64,000 bases of DNA from Owenia fusiformis (taxonomy: Eukaryota > Annelida > Polychaeta > Sabellida > Oweniidae), in NCBI GenBank assembly GCA_903813345.2, contig CAIIXF020000012.1:13438932-13502931 (forward strand), written 5' to 3'. The notes under the pieces are model-generated. The model saw only the letters and a program-made list of their open reading frames with translations. It was not told where the DNA came from and made no database searches. Position numbers and translations under genes: made by a program. The stretch's first letter is position 1; every line of letters starts with the position of its first letter. This document shows positions 59,201-64,000 of the stretch, piece by piece.

Positions 59201-59909
59201 TAAAGATTTCTTGAAAAACGACTTACCTTGTCCGAGTAAATGGACAGAGGATGCATGGGGTTAAAAACGACCAATGAGGGACCAGCGTATGTATGGATCA
59301 GGTTACTTCCATAGCGCTGACGTAAAGTATGCAACATACTGCTCTCATTCAAGTATCGAAGTGATGCCAAGTCTTCACATCTGTCAAACTTTGGTGGATT
59401 TGCCTGAAGTGAAAAAATGTCATAGAATGTAAAATTTTTTGAAATATTTTATCATAAGGTTAAAAACAATTTCTTTCTTTATTTCAATATATTCATCAAT
59501 ACTGTTATACTGATTTTACTTAATGAAGGTGATAGCGAAATAATTAAACTTTTCAAACTGCCCAATTTACTAAGAACTAAAAAAAACTGGAATATGCCAG
59601 TTGAATGTTGATAACAGAATTATATGGTTCAATTACAAGTTCACAGTAAAGAAAGGTAAGGTAAGATGAATAGCAGCCATTACGATGACAATTAGGACTT
59701 TTACAGTAAAAATGACATACCTTGTGAACATCTTCCTCATCGACTTCAAGAATCGCCTCCCCATGGTCCAACTGAATCTTAACGTGTCCATCCTTCTCAG
59801 GTGCCTCTTTGAGTAGTTTGCCTCCCGCAAAGCCTCCTTTGTGTACCAGCCATACGTGATTGCCATCAGACCACGCCTTCGTCTCTGCAAGCTGCACATC
59901 TGATCTGGC
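23250..59909 (-). CDS. MYO18A: Unconventional myosin XVIIIa-like, motor domain exons (partial gene)
   Basis: Fifteen exons, 5' to 3': 59909-59721, 59403-59227, 58971-58761, 58340-58198, 57869-57708, 57372-57228, 55922-55778, 55529-55407, 55183-54991, 54506-54420, 54176-54038, 50654-50495, 24814-24631, 24136-23938, 23404-23250. All have GT/AG borders and all phases match, giving 804 codons. Order of features: SH3-like [30 protein letters not shown]-loop GRSGSGKT, switch [16 protein letters not shown], switch [25 protein letters not shown], then HFVHCLLP and [15 protein letters not shown], and converter [10 protein letters not shown]. Gly-Phe-Gln instead of Gly-Phe-Glu in switch II is typical of class XVIII, known for very weak ATPase and actin/Golgi or scaffold roles. 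The N-terminal KE/PDZ part and the coiled-coil tail are not in the window. The intron 50494-24815 is 25.7 kb and holds three genes on the other strand. Confidence 0.95.
24868..24985. repeat. Diverged copy of the CATTTGTTACAGATGC dispersed repeat
   Basis: CCATTTGTTACAGATGCCAC, then ACACCGAATACCAAC and GGCCACAAAAAAAGTT, in the order seen at 12050, 15265 and 19073. Further partial copies lie at 23735-23790 and 34255-34285. Confidence 0.6.
24986..25977. other. No gene seen (5' part of the large myosin intron)
   Basis: AT-rich intron sequence with no supported exon on either strand. Confidence 0.5.
25978..26040 (+). promoter_or_regulatory. 5' block conserved between receptor genes 1 and 2
   Basis: AACATTTTGGAGATGCA, then AGAATGGAAAATTGAGAAATG and AGCAA here match AACATTCTGAAAATGCA, then TAATGGAAAATAAAGAAATG at 32645-32695. 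They lie about 170 and 130 bp before the respective ATGs. This is either shared promoter/5' UTR or duplicated sequence not yet diverged. Confidence 0.55.
26149..29879 (+). CDS. Receptor-like single-pass membrane protein, gene 1 of 3 (unrecognised family)
   Basis: Seven exons with consensus borders: 26149-26224, 26446-26706, 26843-27052, 27436-27597, 28452-28734, 28947-29071, 29413-29879. They total 1584 nt, a 527-residue protein. Exon 1 gives a signal peptide (about 1-25, [10 protein letters not shown]). Exon 2 has HACCRNGML and [11 protein letters not shown], then an acidic linker. Exon 3 has [17 protein letters not shown] and MTFTCDI, faintly CUB-like. Exon 4 ends YMFWASVSG. Exon 5 has IECSH...YPLCPS, an acidic T/D/E stalk and a membrane helix (about 302-326) ending CICRKR. 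The tail (331-527) is acidic, has EEIYQNI (Y398, a YxN site) and ends [19 protein letters not shown]. Extracellular junctions are all phase 1. It is encoded antisense inside a MYO18A-like intron. Receptor or adhesion function is inferred from topology only. Confidence 0.8.
27126..27305. repeat. GTACCGTA/TACGGTAC-rich repeat
   Basis: Many copies of GTACCGTA, TACGGTAC and ATGGTAC in both orientations, ending in GGTACCGTGATTTTAGAGTGC. The same ending appears at 62525-62560 (GGTACCGTGATTTTAAAGTGC). It lies in intron 3 of receptor gene 1. Confidence 0.75.
28057..28217. repeat. Long near-perfect palindrome in receptor gene 1 intron 4
   Basis: Arms of about 70 bp: AATGATAGGCCATTCAATAT, GGTGAAATTCAGCAC and TTGGACAGAATGTT recur as exact complements on the right. 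The centre is near CACTCACCTTCGGTTCGTG. Upstream (27670-27810) lie CTCAACCAATCAGAATGC and GTGACGTCACATC, similar in kind to the sequence before the palindrome at 23017. Confidence 0.93.
29952..29957 (+). promoter_or_regulatory. Candidate polyadenylation signal of receptor gene 1
   Basis: AATAAA 73 bp after the stop, followed by TTGAATC repeats. Such a repeat can also end CR1-type elements, so this 3' end might itself be retroelement-derived. Confidence 0.5.
29978..30546 (+). mobile_element. 3' fragment of a second non-LTR retrotransposon
   Basis: An open stretch of about 120 codons (29993-30376) carries [11 protein letters not shown], then CKKCNNN and [16 protein letters not shown]. That is the C-terminal zinc-knuckle-like pattern of non-LTR ORF2 proteins. 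It is followed by a 3' UTR and a (TAAA)n tail at 30527-30546. The reverse transcriptase part is absent. It differs from the element at 153-3089. Confidence 0.75.
30771..31115. repeat. Foldback element with about 130-bp arms
   Basis: Left TTGGAACAAAATGACATA, AGGTCTCTCAATAT and AGTTGATTT are mirrored by right AAATCAACTGAATTTTCC, ATATTGAGAGGTCT and TATTTTGTTCCAACAAGG. The match extends outward through ATGAAATGAAACAT/ATGTTATTTCATT. The spacer is short and AT-rich, with no ORF. Confidence 0.82.
31116..32635. other. Intergenic between receptor genes 1 and 2; 110-bp tandem duplication at about 31990-32165
   Basis: GAATCATTTATAGCGAGCAAC and GAATCATTTATGGCGAGCAAC, each preceded by GATGCTCCCT/GAATGCTCCCT and CAGGA, show a diverged two-copy repeat. 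No exon recognised. Confidence 0.6.
32774..41109 (+). CDS. Receptor-like single-pass membrane protein, gene 2 of 3, interrupted in exon 6
   Basis: Exons: 32774-32849, 33317-33601, 34025-34234, 34693-34854, 35209-35533, 35913 to about 36055 (interrupted), 39754-40173, 40646-41109. The ectodomain matches gene 1 exon for exon: [62 protein letters not shown]. The membrane helix at about 325-348 ends LTCRKR. Exon 6 runs into a 3.3-kb inverted-repeat element at 36056. The first two element bases complete a TAG (36055-36057), giving a predicted 400-residue protein with a 48-residue tail. Exons 7 and 8 remain open and are duplicates of one tail exon. Skipping exon 6 would break phase (2 to 1), so normal use of exons 7-8 needs excision or another splice path. 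It may be a decoy receptor or a pseudogene in formation. Confidence 0.72.
34441..34577. repeat. Locally GC-rich CGGTGCCGGAACAG/GCCGAAACGGC repeat
   Basis: Several interleaved copies of GCCGAAACGG, GTGCCGGAACAG and the inverse GACGCCGTTTC, in intron 3 of receptor gene 2. It contrasts sharply with its AT-rich surroundings. Confidence 0.6.
35603..35764. mobile_element. 162-bp mariner-type MITE with TA target duplication
   Basis: Left CAGGGTGGTCCAAAAAATGG and right GCATTTTGGACCACACTG are inverted, each flanked by TA (35601-35602, 35765-35766). No ORF. It lies in intron 5 of receptor gene 2. Confidence 0.9.
36056..39367. mobile_element. 3.3-kb DNA element with about 175-bp terminal inverted repeats, inside receptor gene 2 exon 6
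   Basis: Left end AGCGAGATCAATAGTGCAA is the exact complement of right end TTGCACTATTGATCTCGCT. The match continues through ATGGAACGAAGCGTGAAACT, TCATCAG, CCTTTGATTTAAGAGCCAGAG and the C/G-rich CCCCCTCCC tract. Subterminal GGGCGACGCCCACTTT (36376) is inverted at 39030 and 38495. Between 38195 and 39060 a unit of about 340 bp is duplicated (GAAGACTGGTACATTCTGTT). No clear target duplication is visible. The only coding trace is a broken minus-strand gene at 36732-37305. Superfamily not assigned. Confidence 0.88.
36732..37305 (-). pseudogene. Broken Cys-rich transposon protein, C-terminal part
   Basis: Two overlapping minus-strand frames make one protein with a frameshift near 37030. The first part ends [19 protein letters not shown]. 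The second continues with [34 protein letters not shown] and a cysteine cluster, [16 protein letters not shown]...CTALCLCG. I know this IPPT...LLQH...W..LP...CKC pattern from repetitive proteins of invertebrate transposons but cannot name the superfamily with certainty. Confidence 0.6.
39754..41109 (+). repeat. Duplicated cytoplasmic-tail exon of receptor gene 2 (39754-40173 and 40646-41109)
   Basis: Both exons begin in phase 1 after CAG acceptors and align along their length: [19 protein letters not shown] with [37 protein letters not shown] with [29 protein letters not shown] with [18 protein letters not shown] with DAEPHAH. Only the second has the C-terminal [19 protein letters not shown]. 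The intron between them also shares sequence with the one before the first copy (GGAAATACTCTG, TCAATGATAAATCA), so the duplication includes intron. Confidence 0.88.
41206..41211 (+). promoter_or_regulatory. Candidate polyadenylation signal of receptor gene 2
   Basis: AATAAA about 97 bp after the stop codon. Confidence 0.5.
41212..42967. other. Intergenic between receptor genes 2 and 3, no gene seen
   Basis: AT-rich sequence without supported exons, RNA genes or clear inverted repeats. Confidence 0.5.
42968..49670 (+). CDS. Receptor-like single-pass membrane protein, gene 3 of 3 (unrecognised family)
   Basis: Seven exons: 42968-43049, 43551-43817, 44334-44543, 45773-45937, 47644-47875, 48312-48526, 49276-49670. 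Total 1566 nt, 521 residues, all phases consistent. The signal peptide exon resembles those of genes 1 and 2 ([14 protein letters not shown]). Ectodomain landmarks are [45 protein letters not shown] and MSFSPC. The membrane helix at about 288-314 ends YIFRKR. Exon 6 is longer than in gene 1 (215 against 125 nt) and adds GYLQPV and GRYDEFDI. Exon 7 has DYLNED (YxN), HSYVDIG and NLYHML, and ends [19 protein letters not shown] like the other two. Introns hold four foldback/TIR elements and a tRNA-like stretch. Its tail is the most diverged of the three, which suggests different signalling partners; this is inferred. Confidence 0.82.
43400..43494 (+). other. tRNA-derived sequence (type II tRNA pseudogene or SINE head)
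   Basis: GTCGAGCTGGCAGAGAGGTC resembles a tRNA 5' half with an A box (TGGCAGAGAGG). GCGAATTCGAGATTGG about 50 bp later resembles a B box, and the spacing suits a long-variable-arm tRNA (Leu/Ser). The acceptor ends do not pair convincingly, so it is not called as a working tRNA. It lies in intron 1 of receptor gene 3. Confidence 0.5.
44762..45105. mobile_element. Diverged inverted-repeat element of the GCGAATGCAAC family
   Basis: TTGCAAATGCGAGTGTTGGC with GGATTAACCC at the left is roughly mirrored by GTAGCTGGCAGTTGCACTCG at the right. The inner TAAATGAGTTGGTCATTAAAC matches TAAATGAGTTGGTCATAAAAC of the element at 51520-51698, so both belong to one family. Confidence 0.55.
45110..45725. mobile_element. 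Foldback element with about 190-bp arms in receptor gene 3 intron 3
   Basis: AAAGGAATATTCCTTGCCAG, TTTAGCAAAACATG and GGAAGTGATGTCATC on the left are mirrored by GATGACATCACTTCC, TTTTGCTAAACATGG and TTGGCAAGGAATATTCC on the right. Arms are about 80 percent identical by eye. No ORF. Confidence 0.87.
45998..47256. mobile_element. 1.26-kb TIR element with repeated AAACTGCGCGCCTA motif
   Basis: Left GCCCATGTCAAGCAGC is mirrored by right GCTTGACATGGGC. AAACTGCG(C/T)GCCTA or its complement occurs at about 46020-46075 (three), 46434, 46473, 46490 (degenerate), 46823 and 47190-47225 (two), clustered towards both ends as subterminal repeats often are. No transposase. It occupies most of intron 4 of receptor gene 3. 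Confidence 0.85.
48073..48302. mobile_element. 230-bp foldback MITE ending 9 bp before receptor gene 3 exon 6
   Basis: AATAGACGTTTCCGATAAA, CCATCTTTTGATCCAT and TGGCTAGATTGATGATGTCAT at the left are exact or near-exact complements of the right arm ending in CGGAAACGTCTATT. The exon 6 acceptor CCTGTACAG follows at once, so the element supplies the region where branch point and pyrimidine tract normally lie. Confidence 0.92.
49671..50494. other. 3' flank of receptor gene 3, no gene seen
   Basis: No clear AATAAA close to the stop. An open frame at 50124-50312 is AT-rich and has no recognisable features, so it is not called. Confidence 0.45.
51520..51698. mobile_element. 179-bp foldback MITE (ATTCGCGAATGCAAC ends)
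   Basis: TGTATATTCGCGAATGCAAC at the left and GTTGCATTCGCGAATACAC (bar one base) at the right are inverted. The arms continue through CGCCTGTCAGCTA/TAGCCAACAGGCG and ACTCATTTAAATATGAAT/ATTCATATTTAAATGAGT. It is in a MYO18A-like intron. Confidence 0.9.
51699..53040. other. Intronic, no gene seen
   Basis: A short direct repeat ATATTGGGTGCGG at 51725 and 52096 brackets a stretch of about 370 bp. Nothing else stands out. Confidence 0.45.
53043..53470. repeat. About 117-bp tandem repeat, four copies
   Basis: ATAGCATATAGGATACAATTC, TAGCAGGATACTGCGAGCAAG and TGTTGCCATGGCGCCTATT recur from 53045, 53165, 53279 and 53366. The third unit is shortened by about 30 bp. In a MYO18A-like intron. Confidence 0.88.
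53471..54037. other. Intronic, no gene seen
   Basis: AT-rich intron sequence up to the donor of the exon at 54038. No supported feature. Confidence 0.45.
54991..55183 (-). CDS. MYO18A: MYO18A-like exon with switch II and relay region
   Basis: Encodes [13 protein letters not shown], then [16 protein letters not shown]. Switch II reads D-V-P-G-F-Q. The glutamate of ordinary myosins (DxxGFE) is replaced by glutamine, as in vertebrate MYO18A. Confidence 0.95.
55957..57018. mobile_element. Mariner-like element with about 75-bp TIRs in a myosin intron
   Basis: Left CAGGGTGATCATTAAGTTCT and right AGAACTTAGTGATCACGCTG are inverted, continuing through GGGAAT, CATTTCA and TTGAAATTTTC. TA dinucleotides flank both ends (55955-55956, 57019-57020). 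On the minus strand a short open stretch, 56402-56253, has [14 protein letters not shown] and ends in a stop. I cannot match it firmly to a transposase, so the call rests on termini and target site. Confidence 0.85.
58761..58971 (-). CDS. MYO18A: MYO18A-like exon with the P-loop
   Basis: Encodes [18 protein letters not shown], then [18 protein letters not shown]. The nucleotide-binding P-loop fits G-x-x-x-x-G-K-T. Introns on both sides carry a TATCCCATAATGCAA motif, 22 bp from the donor and 7 bp from the acceptor. Confidence 0.95.
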
Positions 59910-62520
59910 CTAGAAATACACATAGTGCAAAGGTTAATAGAAATAATAAGACATTAGTTAATGTTTTGAAGTAATTCAACAATAAGATATAGTAAAAGTT
60001 TACTCTATTTTTGCCATTAATTCTTAAACTCTTGAATACCAGAGCATTTTTCAGATTTTGCTTGCTTGCCATATTTCTACCTAAATACACTATGTTTGAT
60101 GTTCATTTTGGTAACTGAACAGAAAATTACACAAATTCTAATACAGATTTTGTGGAAATTGAACAATGACCCATTTTATTCATTCTTTGAGATATATCCA
60201 CCACTCTGAGTTATCAAGGTGAGGAAATTTTAAAATAAATTGAAAAAAATGAAAAAAATGTTCAACTAAAGTGAAAAGAGACTGAGCTGATTGGTTCGAC
60301 TGTTATCAATGAGGCTCTTTCAAATCAATATCAGTTTAGTGGTTCCTTTTTGGTCAAAACAAAATCTTTTGGTACAGTGTAATATGAAACAAGAAATTAA
60401 CATGGCAATAGGTTGCAATTACAAAGTGAAAGCATTAATGTTACAGACGACAACACTGAATGCCAATTACAGTCGCAAAGGAAACAACATGTCACCACTT
60501 TATGGTGGTCAAATAAAACTTAGAGTCAATGTGGTTATTTTTAAAAATGAAAATCTCACTAAAACAGACAATTAACATTTATGGCCTAACTCTTGAACAT
60601 ATTGTATTTAAAGATAGAACATCTTTATTTTCTCATTGAGGTTAAATTCCATATCAGATTTACTGGGCAACCCTATTGTCAAACATTTTTTAAATCTTAG
60701 ATATTATCAAGAATTCAAGTTTGTGATCAGAGTAACAATGGAATTTTAGAATGCAACATTCCTAGAATGAAAATATCACGGGCTTAAATTTAAAATCTGA
60801 AAAACAGAAGATACTCAAAAAATTATCAAGGAATAAAATCAGCAGGAATGATTGGCAAGACATTAATTTGTATAGAAATGGCAGAAAATTAAGCATTTCA
60901 TTCAATTTAAGAGAGAAATTGAGTGGAAAAGCATGAACAGATGGACATTTAGGCAAAGTACAAATCAGCTCTGTGAAAGCATTGGTCAACACACTTGAGA
61001 TAATCTCCATGTAACAAATAAGTTGTGCCCAAAATGTACTTCTTATCATGTTTATTCCATACAATTTCTCTCTACAAATTGAATGAACTGCCAAAATTTG
61101 GATATTTCTATGCAATTTTAAGTTAACATTTTACGCTCAGTACTTCATTTTTGTTGGAGTTCTTTCTGTTTTACTGTACTTTGTATTTCAAAATAAATGT
61201 AATCTTATTCCAGGCAATCAGAGTCTTAAGCTAGGTATAGACATTAAACCTGGGAAGTTTTAATACAGATTTACCTATTTACTTATTTACTATATTTGAT
61301 GTGTTGTGTATTTTAGTGTTCAAAATGAGATGAGGAAATTCATTCTTAGATAAAAAAAAAGATTCAAAATTGCATTTCCAAAGAACTGGACCTTCCGTAT
61401 TATTTAAATGTATCTCAAGATGCTCTTATTTTAAAAGGTTTGGGCAGTTATTAAGAGCACACAAAATGAATAAGTCGTAACGACTTTATGGATCTCTTAT
61501 TTTTGACTTTGGCAAAGTTTTCTCTATCAAATTAGATTTGATCAATTTATCACCGTGTCCCGTGGAGAATTACACTCTCGCAGTGACAATATGCACTTAT
61601 CTATATTTTTCTATTATTTTCTTAACTTGATCTCTGCCAAAAAATGACTATAAAACATTCATATTTTATCAATTATATCTTTAGAATATGTTTAAAATCT
61701 AACATGTTCTTTCTGGAGGTTTGCCTAAAAATCAAATGATGAATATGCATGAGAAAATCCAAATTTTTACAATTAGTTTTAGTTTTCATTGTTTCATTAT
61801 TTTAATTTGCAAAATCAGCATAAATAAATAACAGGGGCGAGACTGAATTCAGCAGTATTGGAAAAAGTATAACAAACCAACAAAATGTTACATTTCACAG
61901 CTAGGTTTGCAGTATGTTAAATAAACTACAAGGACCCCATGAAGTTACAAAAATACATTTGGCATATTCATTTAATTGAGTGAATTAAGCTAGGGCAATA
62001 ATAAATGAAACAGTTTAACTTAAAATTAGATTGTTTTGTTAGATTTCTACGGTTGAACATTTTTTAAGTATACCCTTTCAAACTTTGAAGGGGAAATGTG
62101 TCAAGCACTTAAATCTGCCAATTAGACATTTTTTTCTTAATACGAAACCATGTTTTTGGATGAATCATAACTTACAAATACACAAACAGAATATTAAAGA
62201 ATTCATGAACCTTTAGAAACCTTGGTATCCATACACAGTGTTTAACAATTACCAAACAAGAAAAATAAAATAGTTGACATAGAGAAGCCAATAGGAATTT
62301 AAAAGATGCAATATAAGATAGAGACAAGCTGCGGCTATTTATTTAAAGATCTCAAGATCTTTTTTCCTTACAGTATTCTTGTTCTGTTTATTTGCAATGA
62401 ATGCCAAGGTTTATTTTATTTCATGAAAATGTTTAGCAGAATGTCTACTGAATTTGGACATTTCTGCATTAAATATTCAATATTAGTTCCATATTTTATG
62501 AAATATTAATGTAATCATAA
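59910..62520. other. 5' of the first visible myosin exon, no gene seen
   Basis: Open frames here (60291-60575, 60762-61115) lack recognisable features, splice context or codon structure and are not called. The remaining N-terminal MYO18A-like exons are presumably beyond the right edge. Confidence 0.5.
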
Positions 62521-62756
62521 TGTACCGTACGGTACCGTGATTTTAAAGTGCACATTGGTTGTGTAATTTCCGTTTCATATACATGGCAAGCTGGCACCCA
62601 AAGAACTTAGATAAGAGGCCCTAACCTTTCCCATTTTAATATAGAAACAGTCACAAATTCCTTTTAAACAGGCAATTTTGGTACGATCAACCTGCTGAGA
62701 AAATGATCATTGCATGCCAGGTTGATTCTGACAATGAGCTGGAATTAACCTTACAG

Positions 62757-63260
62757 TGTCACACCGGAATAGCCTGACAACAGTAAAGACAGATACCGTT
62801 GTCACAAATGGCGGACATAACCATCGCTTCAATTAGATTTTCATGAACTGTATGTTTAACAGAGCACCTAAACTAAATTCCTTTGGAACGACAATCTGAA
62901 TCAAAGTGTCTAAAAACTCATTGTACAGTTAACAATGTTCTACCATCAAAATAAAGTCTTTAATTCAACCGATCAAAATGAGATATGGGACAACGGACAC
63001 TGTAATTACCATATGCCGTTGTCTTTCTAAATTACTCAAATTCAGATTCCATTGTCATTGACGATGTCAAAGACGCTATATTGTGGCGATTCACGATCCA
63101 ATTTGATCGAAATTGGGATTTCATATGATACATCAGCACAAGAGCTTAATACATGCACAGAATTAGTGATTAAGTGATTAAACAGTTGAAGCGACGGTTA
63201 TGTCCGCCATTTGTGACAGCGGTATCTGACTTTACCGTTGTCAGGCTATTCCAGTGTGAG
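62757..63260. mobile_element. About 500-bp element with about 75-bp inverted repeats
   Basis: GGAATAGCCTGACAACAGTA, GATACCGTTGTCACAAATGG and CGGACATAACCATCGCTTCAA at the left are mirrored by TTGAAGCGACGGTTATGTCC, GCCATTTGTGACAGCGGTATC and CGTTGTCAGGCTATTCC at the right. The interior has no ORF. Just upstream, at 62522-62560, is a second copy of the GTACCGTGATTTTA repeat. Confidence 0.88.
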
Positions 63261-64000
63261 TATGGCATCATGTTAGTTGAATACATCTCAACTCATTTGT
63301 TAGGTAACAGTGCCAGTCTCAAATCCATTCAAGACAAGAAAATGTATCTGGTTCATTGTTTGGTTTGATTTGGTTAAGCACTTATATCTTTATACACCTG
63401 AATCATTGTACACCGTTTATGTAATCAAATAATAGACATATTACTGTCATTGAAGACCTGTATGCAATAAAATTATACTATTTGTCACTGATAAGAAAAT
63501 GTGTTTTTGGTTTCGTTTTGATATTGAGTTGAAGATCTTGTCTTAAAAAACTGGCTATCAACTGAGCATACCTATAACTGGAGTTGGAGGAATACACTAA
63601 CTTAACTAGCCCGCTGAAGGAAAAAAAAGAGAAAATGTTGATTTATAACTTTCCACACAACTTCTTGTATATTAAACAATTAGACACAATATGGCCTCTG
63701 CTCTTTCTTGGACTGAATTGTGTTATATCAAAGCATCAAGGTAATTTTTACATATCACATTGGGGTTTTATGGAGAAATTGATGTAAATATAATCATTGG
63801 AAGGTCTCTCGCTTTCTCATTGGCTAAGAACAGATCACATTATTAAAATTAGTATGACTGTCAAGTCTTCATGCAGCCTAGTTTTCAATTGTATATTCCA
63901 CAGGCTGCAGGAAATATACTAGAATCATGTGGTACTAACTTCAACCGTTAATTTGAATTTTTGACCTACTAGATGTTTGAAAATCTTTAACGAGTCTCAT
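63261..64000. other. No gene seen
   Basis: AT-rich. Short open frames at 63174-63368 and 63584-63787 have no features that support them. Confidence 0.45.

Noticed and set aside
60291-61115. ORFs at 60291-60575 (+) and 60762-61115 (-)
   Set aside because: No recognisable motif, no splice-site context and AT-driven composition; not supported as exons.

Overview
This looks like AT-rich nuclear DNA from an animal, most likely a marine invertebrate. The grounds are spliced genes with GT-AG introns, AATAAA signals, a non-LTR retrotransposon, mariner-type elements and many foldback/MITE repeats. The species cannot be named from the sequence. Nothing prokaryotic was seen.

Layout. (1) Positions 1-6100: a 1426-bp tandem duplication built around a 145-bp minisatellite. 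A 5'-truncated, now broken non-LTR retrotransposon (153-3089) sits in the first copy, and the empty site survives in the second. (2) Positions 6100-20280: a tandem cassette array of small type II membrane proteins resembling DUF1647-type glycosyltransferases. Three copies are open (8245-9192, 12849-13796, 16904-17842) and one is a pseudogene (11358-11765). Each starts 67-79 bp after the right end of a mariner-like element. (3) Positions 20280-23250: a 42-bp minisatellite, a Crypton-type ORF and a large palindrome. (4) Positions 23250-59909, minus strand: fifteen in-phase exons of a MYO18A-like unconventional myosin, covering the motor from the SH3-like region to the converter. The tail lies outside the window on the left and the N-terminus outside on the right.

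(5) The most interesting feature is one 25.7-kb intron of that myosin (24815-50494). On the opposite strand it holds three tandem paralogous genes for single-pass type I membrane proteins (26149-29879, 32774-41109, 42968-49670). I assembled them exon by exon, and all junctions keep frame in genes 1 and 3. They share a signal peptide exon, a cysteine-containing ectodomain with a CUB-like SPDYP motif, a transmembrane exon ending in a basic stop-transfer, and an acidic cytoplasmic tail. The tails carry YxN tyrosines and end in a conserved DELKxKLxAR motif. I do not recognise the family; a receptor or adhesion role is inferred. Gene 2 has a duplicated tail exon. It also carries a 3.3-kb inverted-repeat element in exon 6 whose first two bases complete a stop codon just after the membrane segment.

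The remaining space is dense with inverted-repeat elements. Several have ends dated or defined by paralogous empty sites inside the same window. Positions 59910-64000 show no exon I can support.
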